The position numbers and the translations under genes are program-made. A stretch of DNA of 64,000 nucleotides from Hypomyces perniciosus. Lineage: Eukaryota > Ascomycota > Sordariomycetes > Hypocreales > Hypocreaceae. The notes beneath the pieces were generated by a model. That model worked only from the letters and a program-made list of their open reading frames with translations, did not search any database and had not been told where the DNA came from. This document shows, piece after piece, positions 11,098 to 21,399 of the stretch (position 1 is its first letter; each line of letters starts with the position of its first letter). The stretch is taken from positions 1,240,001 through 1,304,000 of the forward strand of contig SPDT01000010.1 of assembly GCA_008477525.1 (NCBI GenBank). Direction: 5' to 3'.

Positions 11098-12419
11098 ATG
11101 GATTTGGATATCGAGATGGGCGATGCCGCCGAGGTGGTGCAGGAAACTCACGAACAAGATCTTCCGCAGGGCGAAGACATCTTGGTATGTCTGTCCGTCT
11201 CTTACATGAGGAGTGCCAGACTGCTGACAATCCACACTCCCAGCAACCCGATGAGCCTGAAGAACCGGGCGAGGTGGCCGAAGACGACCTAAAGGACGAC
11301 GATGACGCGTCTAAGACGATAATCCCGACAAAACTCTACATCAGAGGTCTTGACACGCTACATACAGATGACATCAAGGCATATGTCAAAGCCCATTTCG
11401 GCATTGTAGACAAGGTAGAATGGATTGATGATACCTCGGCCAACCTCGCCTTTAGTTCTGAACCCACCGCACGTGATGCCATTGTCGCCCTCAGCTCCAT
11501 TGAAATTGCCGATGCGACTGCCCTCAGTGTTGGAGAGACTCTGCCCGCCAAGCCATTCGAGGGGAAGCCTGAGATTTCACTACACGTGCGCTTTTCTGTT
11601 CTGAGCGACAGGAAGCAAGCCGGGGCTGCTTTGCGCAGTCGCTATTACCTCCTGCATCCGGAACACGACCCAGAAGAGCGACGCCGGCGGTATCAAGACA
11701 ATCGATCACGATATCGTGATCGTGATGGCGACCGTGATTCTCGGAGAAATGGAGGCCGCAGGAGGCATGATGCAGATGAAGAGGTGGAGACGTTTGAGGC
11801 TAGCATGTACGACGATGCGCCTCGCCCATCCAAAGACAGGCGATCCTCCGATCCAGAGGACCGCCCAAGATCTTACATCAGGGAAAATCGAGGCAAGGAG
11901 CTATTTGCGGATCGGGCGGCAGGACGGGATCGGGATAGGTCAGGCAGGGATAGGTCCGCTTCGCCGCTGCGCGATAGGGACATGGATGAGGACGGCGATG
12001 CAGACATGGACGGGCCACCAAGCTCGTCACGTAACAGGGACAAAGCTCGTTCCATCAAGCATCGCCTCTCGATCGAGAACAAATCCAAGGAGCTTTTCCC
12101 GTCTAAGCCTTCGACCGGTAGTAGGGGTGGCGGTGGGCAGCTTGACCAGTTAGAAAAAGCCATCGGATCTGCTGTCTTGCGGGAGGAGGATATGCCCAAG
12201 ATTGTTGCCATGCCCGACGTTCCTACTGGTGACAGCCTCAATATCCGAGGCATCGCCAACCAGCGAACGAATGGGCATGGCGGATTCTCCATCAAGGGGG
12301 CGGCTGCGAGTGCCAGGGAACTGTTCCCGGATAAGCTCGGAGCTGGTAATGCAGGAAAAGAGTTGCTGGATATGAGCCGGACGAAGCGCAGACAGAGGGC
12401 AGAGGATCTCTTTTCATAG
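11098..12419 (+). CDS. NCBP3-like cap-binding/RNA-binding protein (DUF2414 family)
   Basis: Exons 11098-11184 and 11244-12419 (59-nt intron, GTATGT...CAG with CTGAC) give 420 residues. After an acidic N-terminus, residues about 57-130 form the RRM-like fold of the NCBP3/DUF2414 family, with the characteristic VEWIDDTSAN segment. A basic, Arg/Asp-rich tail follows (dipeptides such as RDRDGDRD), as in nuclear RNA-processing factors. Animal NCBP3 binds the mRNA cap with NCBP1 and links to export; the role here is inferred from family. The first exon encodes exactly 29 residues. Reading through without the intron from 10962 gives an unlikely Pro/Arg-rich N-terminus. Confidence 0.85.
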
Positions 12420-12668
12420 ATCCTACGGGGAAGGATTGATTTAGGGAACAAGGTAGTAGTAGAATGCATTCTCATGATGAGGGAGGGGAATCACATTAGC
12501 GAAAAATGGGACGGCTATAATATTCATGATACCACGGCGTTGGGGAACGGACATATTTAACTCTTGTTATTTCAGCCCTTTCTCTCTCATCTCGCCCTTG
12601 TGTGATTCATTCTTTTGCATCCTAGTTGCGAACAGCACAGCGGCATACGCAGTCGGCATTATCTAATA

Positions 12669-13801
12669 TCACCACCACTTCTCTGTCAAGACCCGCCGTG
12701 AGTCAATACCAAGTCCATCTTTTGCAGTCATTATCTCAACAAATTCATCTGTCATGGTTGGTGGTCCACAAACATAGACCACACTTGACTCACGGAATTC
12801 CCCTCCAACCACCTCGCGCAGATCATCGATTGAGAGACGACGGGATTGAACCTCCACCTGAGCTCCATTGATATTCTGTGTCTCTTCAGTGACGCTGTTC
12901 CCGCCCGTCACATACAGTTTAACATGCCCTTTCAGTCTTCCCTCTCCAAAGAGTGTCGTGATTCTATCAAGGAAGAGAATATCCTTGATATCACCAACTC
13001 CGAGAAGCTTGCTAGCATATAAGAAACAAACTTCAAACCCACACCTCCCAATATTTCCATCATCGTCTGCTAGGTAACTCAGCATACTCATCAGGGGATT
13101 TACGCCCACCCCTCCCGCAACGAAGACAACTCTTCGAAGGCTACCAGATTTCAAGTCCAAGCCCCTCGGCGGAAAGACAAAACTGCCCCCGACGCGGACC
13201 TGAAGGGTAGATCCTAGAATCTGGTCCTTCGGACGCCATAGCCATGCCGCTGGCGGATTCTCTGGTGACTCCTGCACTGCTAGTTCTAGGTATGGCCAGG
13301 GACCATGTGAAGCAGCGGACGGTGCTGAGGTTATGGTGAAGCCACCGGGTTTAGGCAGGCCAGGAACAAAAGTGTCGAGCCATTGGCCTGCTAAAAACTG
13401 CGACGGGAACTCTTAGCATATGGTGATGATGATGATGATGATACATGTTGCGCTGAACAAGAGGCAAAACTATATACATACATACCTTCACCGGTCCGGA
13501 CTGGAGGTCTAGGCGGAATAGCCTTATTCGCTCATTGACTTGGTCTATTTGTCCTACTTGCACATCGAAAAGCTCCTATCGAGACGAGACTCAGTATTCT
13601 ACAGATACGGCAACGCATTGATATCAGCTTACGAACCTTTCCTCGTGGCTCCTTCGCTGTCCTTTCCAGATGGCTATCCCGCTGCCGCCCAGCAGCTGCG
13701 GTAGCCATTCCAATTGTATTGAATTGACGACTCGTCCAATGCCGTAGACTAAAGGCAACGATGTGCCGAGAAAGCGTCAGCAGTCTCAATCTGCTTCCCA
13801 T
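12669..13801 (-). CDS. OXNAD1-like mitochondrial NAD(P)H/FAD oxidoreductase
   Basis: Exons 13801-13637, 13575-13486 and 13397-12669 with introns of 61 and 88 nt; 327 residues from ATG 13801, or 296 from ATG 13708. The ferredoxin-NADP reductase fold is clear. The FAD motif is GGFTITSAPS, the NAD-binding loop is VFVAGGVGVNP, and CGPPTM lies near the C-terminus. The longer start adds a presequence rich in Arg, Ser and Leu (MGSRLRLLTLSRHIV...) that looks mitochondrial, which fits animal OXNAD1. The first intron donor is a weak GTTCGT but is the one that keeps frame. The second intron contains a CAT/GAT triplet repeat. The electron acceptor is unknown. Confidence 0.85.
13425..13442. repeat. (GAT)n microsatellite inside an intron
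   Basis: About six GAT units on the plus strand, within the second intron of the OXNAD-type gene. Confidence 0.9.
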
Positions 13802-14251
13802 ACAAGCCGGCTTGCTGGCATATGAATGTGTTGACTTTCGGCTCTGGGGGCATATAGAAAAGGCCAAGTCGCCGCTCGCACTAAAAAATATGCCCTCCTG
13901 GTACAATCGAAATGCTTGTATTTTAAATTTGTCCAAACGTCGTTGTGTGTTATTCTTTCACGAACAATTGGATCATTCCAAGGTAGGTAGTTGTCTTATG
14001 TACGGAGCACGGCTTAACTAATCCCGCAGGACCAAGGAAGCGGGTGTTGTCAAAGAAATATTCATGGTTAACTCTCAGCATGAATCGTGCCCATTAATAA
14101 TCTATGTTTTCCATAACAATTATATGTCGATAAATAGCATTGGGATTGATACTATCATTGGCTTTTGACATCTACCCTCTCTTCACATGCCCCTATATGC
14201 ACATCACAACTCCCTGCAACACACTTATTTCGCATCTACTGACAGATGTGT
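13802..14251. promoter_or_regulatory. Intergenic region between AP-1 gamma 3' end and OXNAD gene 5' end
   Basis: Both neighbours are on the minus strand, so this 450 nt is the terminator of AP-1 gamma adaptin and the promoter of the oxidoreductase. It is AT-rich around 14090-14150. No gene is seen. Confidence 0.5.
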
Positions 14252-16997
14252 TCAAGATGGCTCAGTCCAATTCACCTGATCCATAACCTGTCCTGCTACG
14301 GGGTGTGTGCACCCGATCCTCAAACGCAATCGTAATGGCTACACACAGAGGTCAGTAATCATAGTGCAAAATCATGTAAAGGGGATCGATCACTTACCCC
14401 CTTGCAACCAGATACTCTCATCATCTGGGTTGCCTCGGCCCCAGGCCCCAGGTCTGTTGATGAAATACTAAGCAACTGCAATTTCTGGCTCTTGGGAACT
14501 GCAGCCTGCAGGCCGACATTAGACAAAGACGCAGATCCAGAAGTATTCTGGAACCGGGCCACAGCCTGGATGAGACCTTCGGCATTCCGCTGAACCTGGA
14601 ATGTCACGTTCAGGTCATTTGCATTGTAACAAGAAAGACCGGCCTCGCCCTGTGGTGCTTGTACCTGCTGTTGTGGTGGTGGAGATGCGACTGGAGACAT
14701 GATATCAAGGGCTACCAATGAGGGGGCAGATGTGGGTTGGACGCCAGGCCCAGAACCAAAGAGATCCATGATTGACGAGATGTTTGATTGTTGAGGCGGA
14801 GGAGAGGCAGATGTAGGCGCAGCCGATACCGAGCCGCCGCCAAGAATATCTGCAAGGAGGTCTGAGTTCAAGGCCTGAGATCCGTTTGTTGGTGCCGCCG
14901 CCGCCGCCGGGGTATCCATAATGTCGAGAAGATCCTGCTCGGTGGGTTTGATAATCTTGGACTTCCTGTTTGCATTTTTCGATTTCTTCGTCAGCGCCGG
15001 GCCCAAAACCCGTGACTCTTCCTTAATCTGGGGGGGGGGCATCTTCTCAAGTACACCTCGGCGAATCTGGTCAAATGAGAAGAGGTTGCTGTATTCTACC
15101 GCGCGTTGCTGCACCTCAACATCCAGACTGGTTTGGTGGCTTTGCAGGATGCGCCGCACTCTTTCGACCTGGGAAGGATCGGAGAGCCGCGTACTTAGCT
15201 TCATAAGAGCCGTAATAATATATTCGGTTGACACTTGGTTGGCATAACTGCTGTTCAAGATGAGTGAGAACAAATCAATGATGTCGCTCTCCTTCAATTC
15301 TTGGACGAGCTCTTCCTCTTCATACTGGCCACCCTTTAGGAGGGCATCGCCGAACTCGCCAATACACCAAGCTCCAGCTTGTGTTAAGCTTTCTTGCGTA
15401 ATATCTTTCTTGAGGTTGGTGTATAACTTCTGGACGGCGTAAGTCTGGAGCTCCGGCGTGGTTGCGGTGAGGCGTATAAACGATGAAAGGATCTGCTCCT
15501 TAACGTAGTTGCCCGCGAGCGACAAGACACGCAACATGGTGTCGAAATGCCATCGTTTGTTAGGTGCAAATTTATCAGCGGCGATGCCAATCTGACTCGT
15601 CATGGTCGGTTTGAACTCGTTGTCTGCAACCTCTAAGAAAGCCAACAACTCCCGGATAAGAACCCGTACATTCGTTTCGTTAATCAGGGTGAAGCTGAGA
15701 TCAAGTGCTCGCCTCCTGATACTGATATCAGGATCTCTCAGACATTCCAGGATCGTATTGCGGTGCCTTTGAACCGCATTGGGCTCAATGGCCACAACTT
15801 TGATGAGCGTGTTCAAGGCCACATAACGGATGTTGTTATCTCGATTGGTGAGAAACTTTCCGAGGATATTGACACCAAGAACTCGTAGACCCGAGTCAGC
15901 CTCAATGTCTAGGATTGTGAGAACGGCTTCATAAAGAATCGAGTTTCCAACGTTCTTGGAGGAATCGGTGTTTGTCGCCACCTGCGCCAAGATGTCATTG
16001 ATCTGTTCGCTAGTATGGGCGTCGCCTACCGCCAAAACTCTCAGTAACCGTAGAATCTTGACCTGCAGGAATGGATCGGTAATGCCGGTGACATCGTGTT
16101 CGGGAGCATAACCCGAAGTCGAAAGGCCCTTCAGGGTCTTGACCAAGCCAGGGACGAAGGCCCTGAACTTTTCAACCATGCCCTCCTCTCCTCCTTCTTC
16201 CTCGTCCGCCTCACATAAACTCGTCACAAAGGTCAAGCCACAAATGAGAACGCCATGGTTCCTATCAGACAAGAGTGCCGTGGCTTTCTCGATGAAGTGT
16301 TCCTGGAGGTCGGGTACTTTGCGACATATTCGCATGGCGCAGAGCGCAGCCTTTCTCCTGATATAGGGGTTTGCGGTAGAGATCAGGTTTTCGATTTCGG
16401 GGAACAAGTCTCTCGACATCTCGACAGACGCAATATTTCCAAGAGTACACAAGGCAAGGCCGACAACGTATTGGTTGGAGTGGCTGAGGTCACTGCGCAC
16501 TGATTAGACTGACATCTGGAAAGTTGGTTGACGCTTCAAGGGGTGTACTTTTTCAATGAATTTGTCACCAGTGTCAAAACCTCCTGGTTCTCGTCAAGAA
16601 GCAAGCTCGTGGCAAGGTGCCCCAGGCGTTTATCCGCGAATCGTGGTGATGCAAGAAGCTTTAGGCACTCGATCTGTCCGAAGTGGGTTCGTTCGCCCAA
16701 GGTGAAGAGATAGAGCAGCTTGGCGACATTGTTGCGCCTGGGATATGCCAGTAAGTACGAGTCCCAGAGTTCATAGTACCGAACCCAACGTCGTCACCCA
16801 CCGTATGCTATGATCGTGGCTTTCCTCGCGAAAGCTAGCTCGGATCGCTGCGCTCTCTTTCTGGATGACAGCTCGCTCATCGGCAATCGTTTTGGCGGCG
16901 CGGACATTACGGATGAATTGTTTTACTGTTATACCATAAGGATTAGTTGCAGGCCCAACAAAGAGGACACACAAGCAGTCGCCATACAGGAACTCAT
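14252..16997 (-). CDS. apl4: AP-1 clathrin adaptor complex, gamma subunit
   Basis: Five exons: 16997-16988 (10 nt), 16925-16802, 16737-16549, 16492-14398 and 14338-14252, giving 834 residues, the usual length. All introns are 56-64 nt. The joins rebuild family-conserved strings: [20 protein letters not shown] at the start, [11 protein letters not shown], and [15 protein letters not shown]. The adaptin trunk covers about 1-570, a Pro/Ala/Gln hinge about 580-710, and the gamma-ear (GAE) about 720-834. The last exon supplies the end of the ear, finishing in VNWTEPS. AP-1 selects cargo for clathrin vesicles between the trans-Golgi network and endosomes. The first exon encodes only three codons and one base, so gene finders may miss it. 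Confidence 0.95.
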
Positions 16998-18317
16998 CTT
17001 GAGAAAGAAGGACGACCCGGCGAATGGGTCGCCTTGCAGGTCCTTATATCCGCAGGGCAGAGGCGGTGGGCGATTGAGAGAGCTGTGAAATGAGATCCAG
17101 GCCTCCCATGAGAGGGTATCTGAAGCGACTAGGCCGGATCGTATTGGATTCGCTGCCGGATGACGAGAAGAGGCTGCGCCTGGAGTTGAAAGCTGTTTCG
17201 TAGACGTGTAATCAACTGAATGTCGCCAGGCACTCAACTTAGCACCATCCCCTACTAGAGCCGCTACCTGGATCCAATTCTACGTGGGGCACGGCCACGC
17301 TGCATCATCGCATGTTGCGGTTCACGGAAAAGCAATAGCCCGATCAGCCCCTTATCTTCCTGTCACCCACTCAACTCATTTTAACGCTATATCCATCAAT
17401 ATTAACTAATGCATTTATCGAAGGGCTTTGTCCTATTGGAGTTTGCAGGCCAGCACAAGTAATCACAAGCCAAACATGGTTGCATAAGTAGCAAGCATGG
17501 GTCATCTGATTGAATGGGCCGAATGACAGCTTCACCAAACAGCAAAGGCAATATTAGTAGAAGAAACGTGAGGAAAAATACCAGACAGCCACCCCCCCGC
17601 TTTTGCCACAAGTAGAGTATGGCAGACTGAGGTTAATTCATGTCACCGCTCATAATTCAGAAAGGAACTTGTGACACGTCAACTCAGCGAAATAATTCAA
17701 TACTACTACGATAGTCATCCAGCGGGTCTCGGACGACATACATATCGTACATGATACATAATATCAGGGATCAGGAGGTGGGATAGTTACCCCTCAGCTG
17801 CGGATAATGTAGGTAGTAGTATTGAGGCCCAGCCGTGACAACCATGGGATGCACACCGATCACAAATCCATATGCATCTTGGCCTCACGAGAAAGGTGGG
17901 CATAGTCGGCAGACTAAAACCCTCACCTAGCGGAAGTGCTTACAATAACCCCAAGTTAGCCATGATACCTGCCTGCTCTGACCACAGAGCATACACAATC
18001 CGAGAGAGAAAGAAAAAAAGCGTAGAATCCCAAACGAGCTCACAACGTCGCCGGAGGAAAGCAATGCTGCGAGAGCCGGTAGGGAACCCAGTCAATCCCA
18101 GGGCAGGCTGTTGCATCCCACCACAGCCCAGCCGGTGCGCCAAAAGATTTCCCGTCGCTCACAAACTTGCCAATAAAAGAGAATAAAATCGACTATTTGT
18201 TTCCTTAAATGACATGCTTCGCGCAGCCAACTTGGTCTTGCCGCGTGGTTGACCGAAAGGATGGTCTGTGTGACAGAGCAGTTGACTTGGTCGCCTAGAA
18301 CCCCAAAACACAGCCCC
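16998..18317. promoter_or_regulatory. Intergenic region: AP-1 gamma promoter and calmodulin 3' region
   Basis: 1.3 kb between two minus-strand genes. It should contain the apl4 promoter and the calmodulin 3' UTR. The frame on the minus strand at 16929-17237 is an extension through apl4 exon 1 and its leader. I see no separate gene. Confidence 0.5.
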
Positions 18318-19265
18318 TTACTTTTGCATCATAAGCTGGACAAACTCGTTGTCTGCCGAGTTGGGTCAGTAGTTGAACATGATGGAGATTTCTGGAAAAC
18401 TTACAGTCAATACGACCATCACCGTCCTGGTCAGCCTCACGAATCATCTCATCAACCTCGTCATCGGTCAACTTCTCGCCGATCGATGTCATGACATGGC
18501 GCAGCTCGGCCGCTGAGATGAAACCGTTGTTGTCACGATCGAAGACCTATTTCCATCAACATATGGTGATATGTAGAGAGATTTGCAGTACCCACTTTGA
18601 ATGCCTCTCGGATCTCCTCCTCAGAGTCGGTGTCCTTCATTTTCCGTGCCATCATGGTCAGGAATTCTTAACCACCCGGTATCAGTTGTATATCCATCTA
18701 GCAACAGTGGAGCCAGTCTTGACATACCAGGAAAGTCAATAGAACCGTTGTTGTCAGCATCGACCTCGTTAATCATATCCTGAAGCTCGGACTCTGAAGG
18801 GTTCTGGCCCAGGGACCGCATGACGGTACCCAGCTCCTTTGTGGTGATCTGGCCTAAGATCGAAAGAGTCAGTTTCGTTGTATTATCGTAGGCACAGGCC
18901 CAGCGCTATTATGTGAGACGGAGGGAAGCTTGTTCGATAACAGCAGGCCCATGTGCAAGCTAAAGATTGCGTGAGGTGCAAAGGGGGTGTCGCGTTGCTG
19001 GTTGCTACATACCATCGCCATCCTTGTCCTGCAGCGAGAGGATTAGCAACCAGAAAATGCATTCAACTGAAGCAAGGAACTGAAGCAAGGCCTAGAGAAG
19101 ACTTACAAAGAGGGAGAAGGCCTCCTTGAACTCAGAGACCTGCTCTTCGGTGAGAGAATCAGCCTGTCATGGGCAAGAGAGTCAGTCAAACGAGACATCC
19201 CGTGAGCAGCCCCTCAGCGGTCGCGGGGTTCTGGCGCAAGACATGGCATCAAGGAGACTCACCAT
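18318..19265 (-). CDS. CMD1: Calmodulin
   Basis: Seven exons: 19265-19263 (the ATG alone), 19163-19107, 19028-19013, 18853-18728, 18666-18596, 18546-18405 and 18352-18318. They total 450 nt and 149 residues, exactly the family length. Four EF-hand loops are complete: 21-32 (DKDGDGQITTKE), 57-68 ([12 protein letters not shown]), 94-105 ([12 protein letters not shown]) and 130-141 ([12 protein letters not shown]). Each begins with Asp and ends with Glu, so four calcium sites are expected. It ends in FVQLMMQK. Calmodulin is the cytosolic calcium sensor for kinases, calcineurin and myosins. The six introns are phase-consistent. The next gene, Tlg2, is divergent. Confidence 0.98.
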
Positions 19266-19916
19266 TGCGGGCAGAGGCGAAAACGACTAAAAGAAGGAAA
19301 AAAATTTAGGTGAATCGTAACAGTATCGAGGCTCGACTAATATGACACAAAGCTGGAGCGTCCTGGCGAAGATGTTGGAGCTTTTCCCTCTGGGTCGTGT
19401 AGTTGACGTGGGGGGGGGAACAAAGTAAACTAAGGCGTGCCGGGCAGGGGGCCGGCAAGGCAGAATCAATGATCCTCAGGCAGGATCCATGCCAGAATGG
19501 GTCGCAACGACGCTACAGCCACTGCTGAAAACGCCTAACGGGCCCCTGAGTCCGTCTCCTAAATTCGCACTGTGAGACGGCACCTCCAGCTTCAGCAAAT
19601 TTATAGTGGAGTCAACGCACCGTCTCTGAGATGCTAGTGCCAAATCAGGCCTAAAATCCGTCACCTAAACACTGTGCGACATCCGAGTCGAGACAGCTTG
19701 CCTGTTCCCGGAGCTGAGCAAGTACCTGGAGTACAAGGTACCTACCTGCTACACTGGGGATGTCGTAATAATGCAACTGGCCAGCTTCGACAGCATCTTG
19801 ACGATGCTCATTGTTACATGAATCGATGAATGCTCCTTTGAGACTCGAGTTTTCTTATTACCCAACCACCCGATTATCGTCCTGACGGACTGCCACACGC
19901 ACCCTCTGCGTCCGCC
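19266..19916. promoter_or_regulatory. Divergent promoter region calmodulin / Tlg2
   Basis: 650 nt serving two divergent starts. A CRE-like TGACGT lies at 19404-19409 beside a G9 run. A cluster of repeated GGCCCCTGAG/CACTGTG-type segments lies around 19530-19680. No gene is seen. Confidence 0.55.
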
Positions 19917-21111
19917 ATGTGGCGCGACCGCACCAATTTGTACACATCCCTTCAGATATCTCTCCAAGTCGAGCTCTCGCTTCCACTTGGTTGTCCAGCT
20001 CACCTCGCAACTAACATGCCGTCTGCAGATACATCTCCTATCGGCAGTCGTACGCGCATCACCCTACCCAGCGGAACAAGTATGCGGCTGGTGCGTCGAG
20101 CTCCAGCGGCTTCTCCGATGCCTACTCAAGCGGCAGCTTTGCGCATGAAGACCGGCGCGGGCTGCTCTCGAGCGGCGCATTCGAGGACGATGGCGACGCT
20201 GTGATTGAGATGGACCTCCTGCCACCCCGATGGACCGACATATCCGATGAGATCACTGATCTGCTTGCCGAAATTGCGACCAAGGGCCACCGACTGGACA
20301 AGCTGCATCAAACCCATGTGCTTCCTGGCTTCGACGATGAAGAGACCAAGAGGACAGAGGAGGTGCAGATTGAGAATCTCACGCAAGACATTACCAGAGG
20401 ATTCCACCAGTGCCATCAAAAAATCCAAAAAGTCGAGCAGATGGTTCGCGAGTCGAAGCAATCTGGCACCATCAGCAGAGCCGAGGAGACAATGGCCAAA
20501 AACATGCAAGTATCTCTTGCTACACGAGTTCAGGACGCTAGCGCGAACTTCAGAAAGAAGCAAAGCGCATATCTCAAGAGTTTGTTTCCATTCCCGACTT
20601 GGCTCTCGAATTATTGCACACAGGCTTACCGTGTACTCTAGAACTTCGTGATATGGGCGGTCTTGGCGCCTTTAGCCCCATTGATCGGCCATCCTCACCA
20701 ATGCCTGGATCATATATGGACCCATCTCTACAAGAATCCGATGCCGATCGCTCATTTTCGCAATCAACGCTACAAGTAGCAATGCAGCAGAAGACACTCC
20801 ATTCCAATGACGCAGCCATAGCTCAACGAGAGCGTGAGATTGAGGAAATCGCCCAAGGTATCATTGAATTGTCGGATCTCTTCCGTGATCTTCAAACTAT
20901 GATCATCGACCAGGGCACTATGCTAGACCGAATCGACTACAATGTGGAGCGGATGAATACGGACGTCAAAGCCGCCGATAAAGAGCTGAAGATCGCCTCT
21001 GGATATCAAAAGAGGAGTATCAAGAGGAAGATTATCCTCCTGTTGATCATTCTGATCGCTGGCTTGTTCATTCTGCTCTTGATTAAACCCAAGAAAAATA
21101 GCGGCGAATAG
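19917..21111 (+). CDS. TLG2: t-SNARE syntaxin Tlg2 (syntaxin-16 family)
   Basis: Exons 19917-19939 (23 nt), 20029-20579 and 20642-21111 give 347 residues. The first intron (89 nt, CTAAC at 20011) joins MWRDRTNL to YISYRQSYAHHPTQ; the second (62 nt) gives SAYLKKLRDMGG. An Habc-like helical region (about 70-185) is followed by a linker and the SNARE motif (about 245-310), whose central glutamine lies in MIIDQGTMLDRIDYN. A C-terminal membrane anchor of about 20 Ile/Leu residues precedes a short KPKKNSGE lumenal tail. Tlg2 drives fusion of endosome-derived vesicles with the trans-Golgi network, with Vps45. Its 5' neighbour is calmodulin, and AP-1 gamma and clathrin light chain are within 6 kb. 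Confidence 0.95.
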
Positions 21112-21399
21112 TCGATGGCTATAACATGGACCCAGGTTTTAGTGTAGCCAAGTTTCAGCCGTTGCGGCACGAGTATTCTTACGTTTCCATGGTTGCTCAT
21201 GAACATGGTATTTGGACTAGCGACCGATGGCCGTATGCTTGAAGAAATGCGATCACATGTAATAATAAGGTGTATAACGCTATGAAGGAAGGCCACGGGT
21301 GCACCAGGAGTCACGGTTTTGGTTGGATTTTATGATATGATTCTTTAGATAGCGTACAAGGGATGGGACTCTTTTACCCCCAATAGATTTCACACGTCA

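Noticed and set aside
10962..11243. N-terminal extension of the NCBP3-like frame starting at 10962
   Set aside because: It reads through the leader and through a clear intron (GTATGT...CAG). The spliced form from 11098 gives an acidic, family-like N-terminus.
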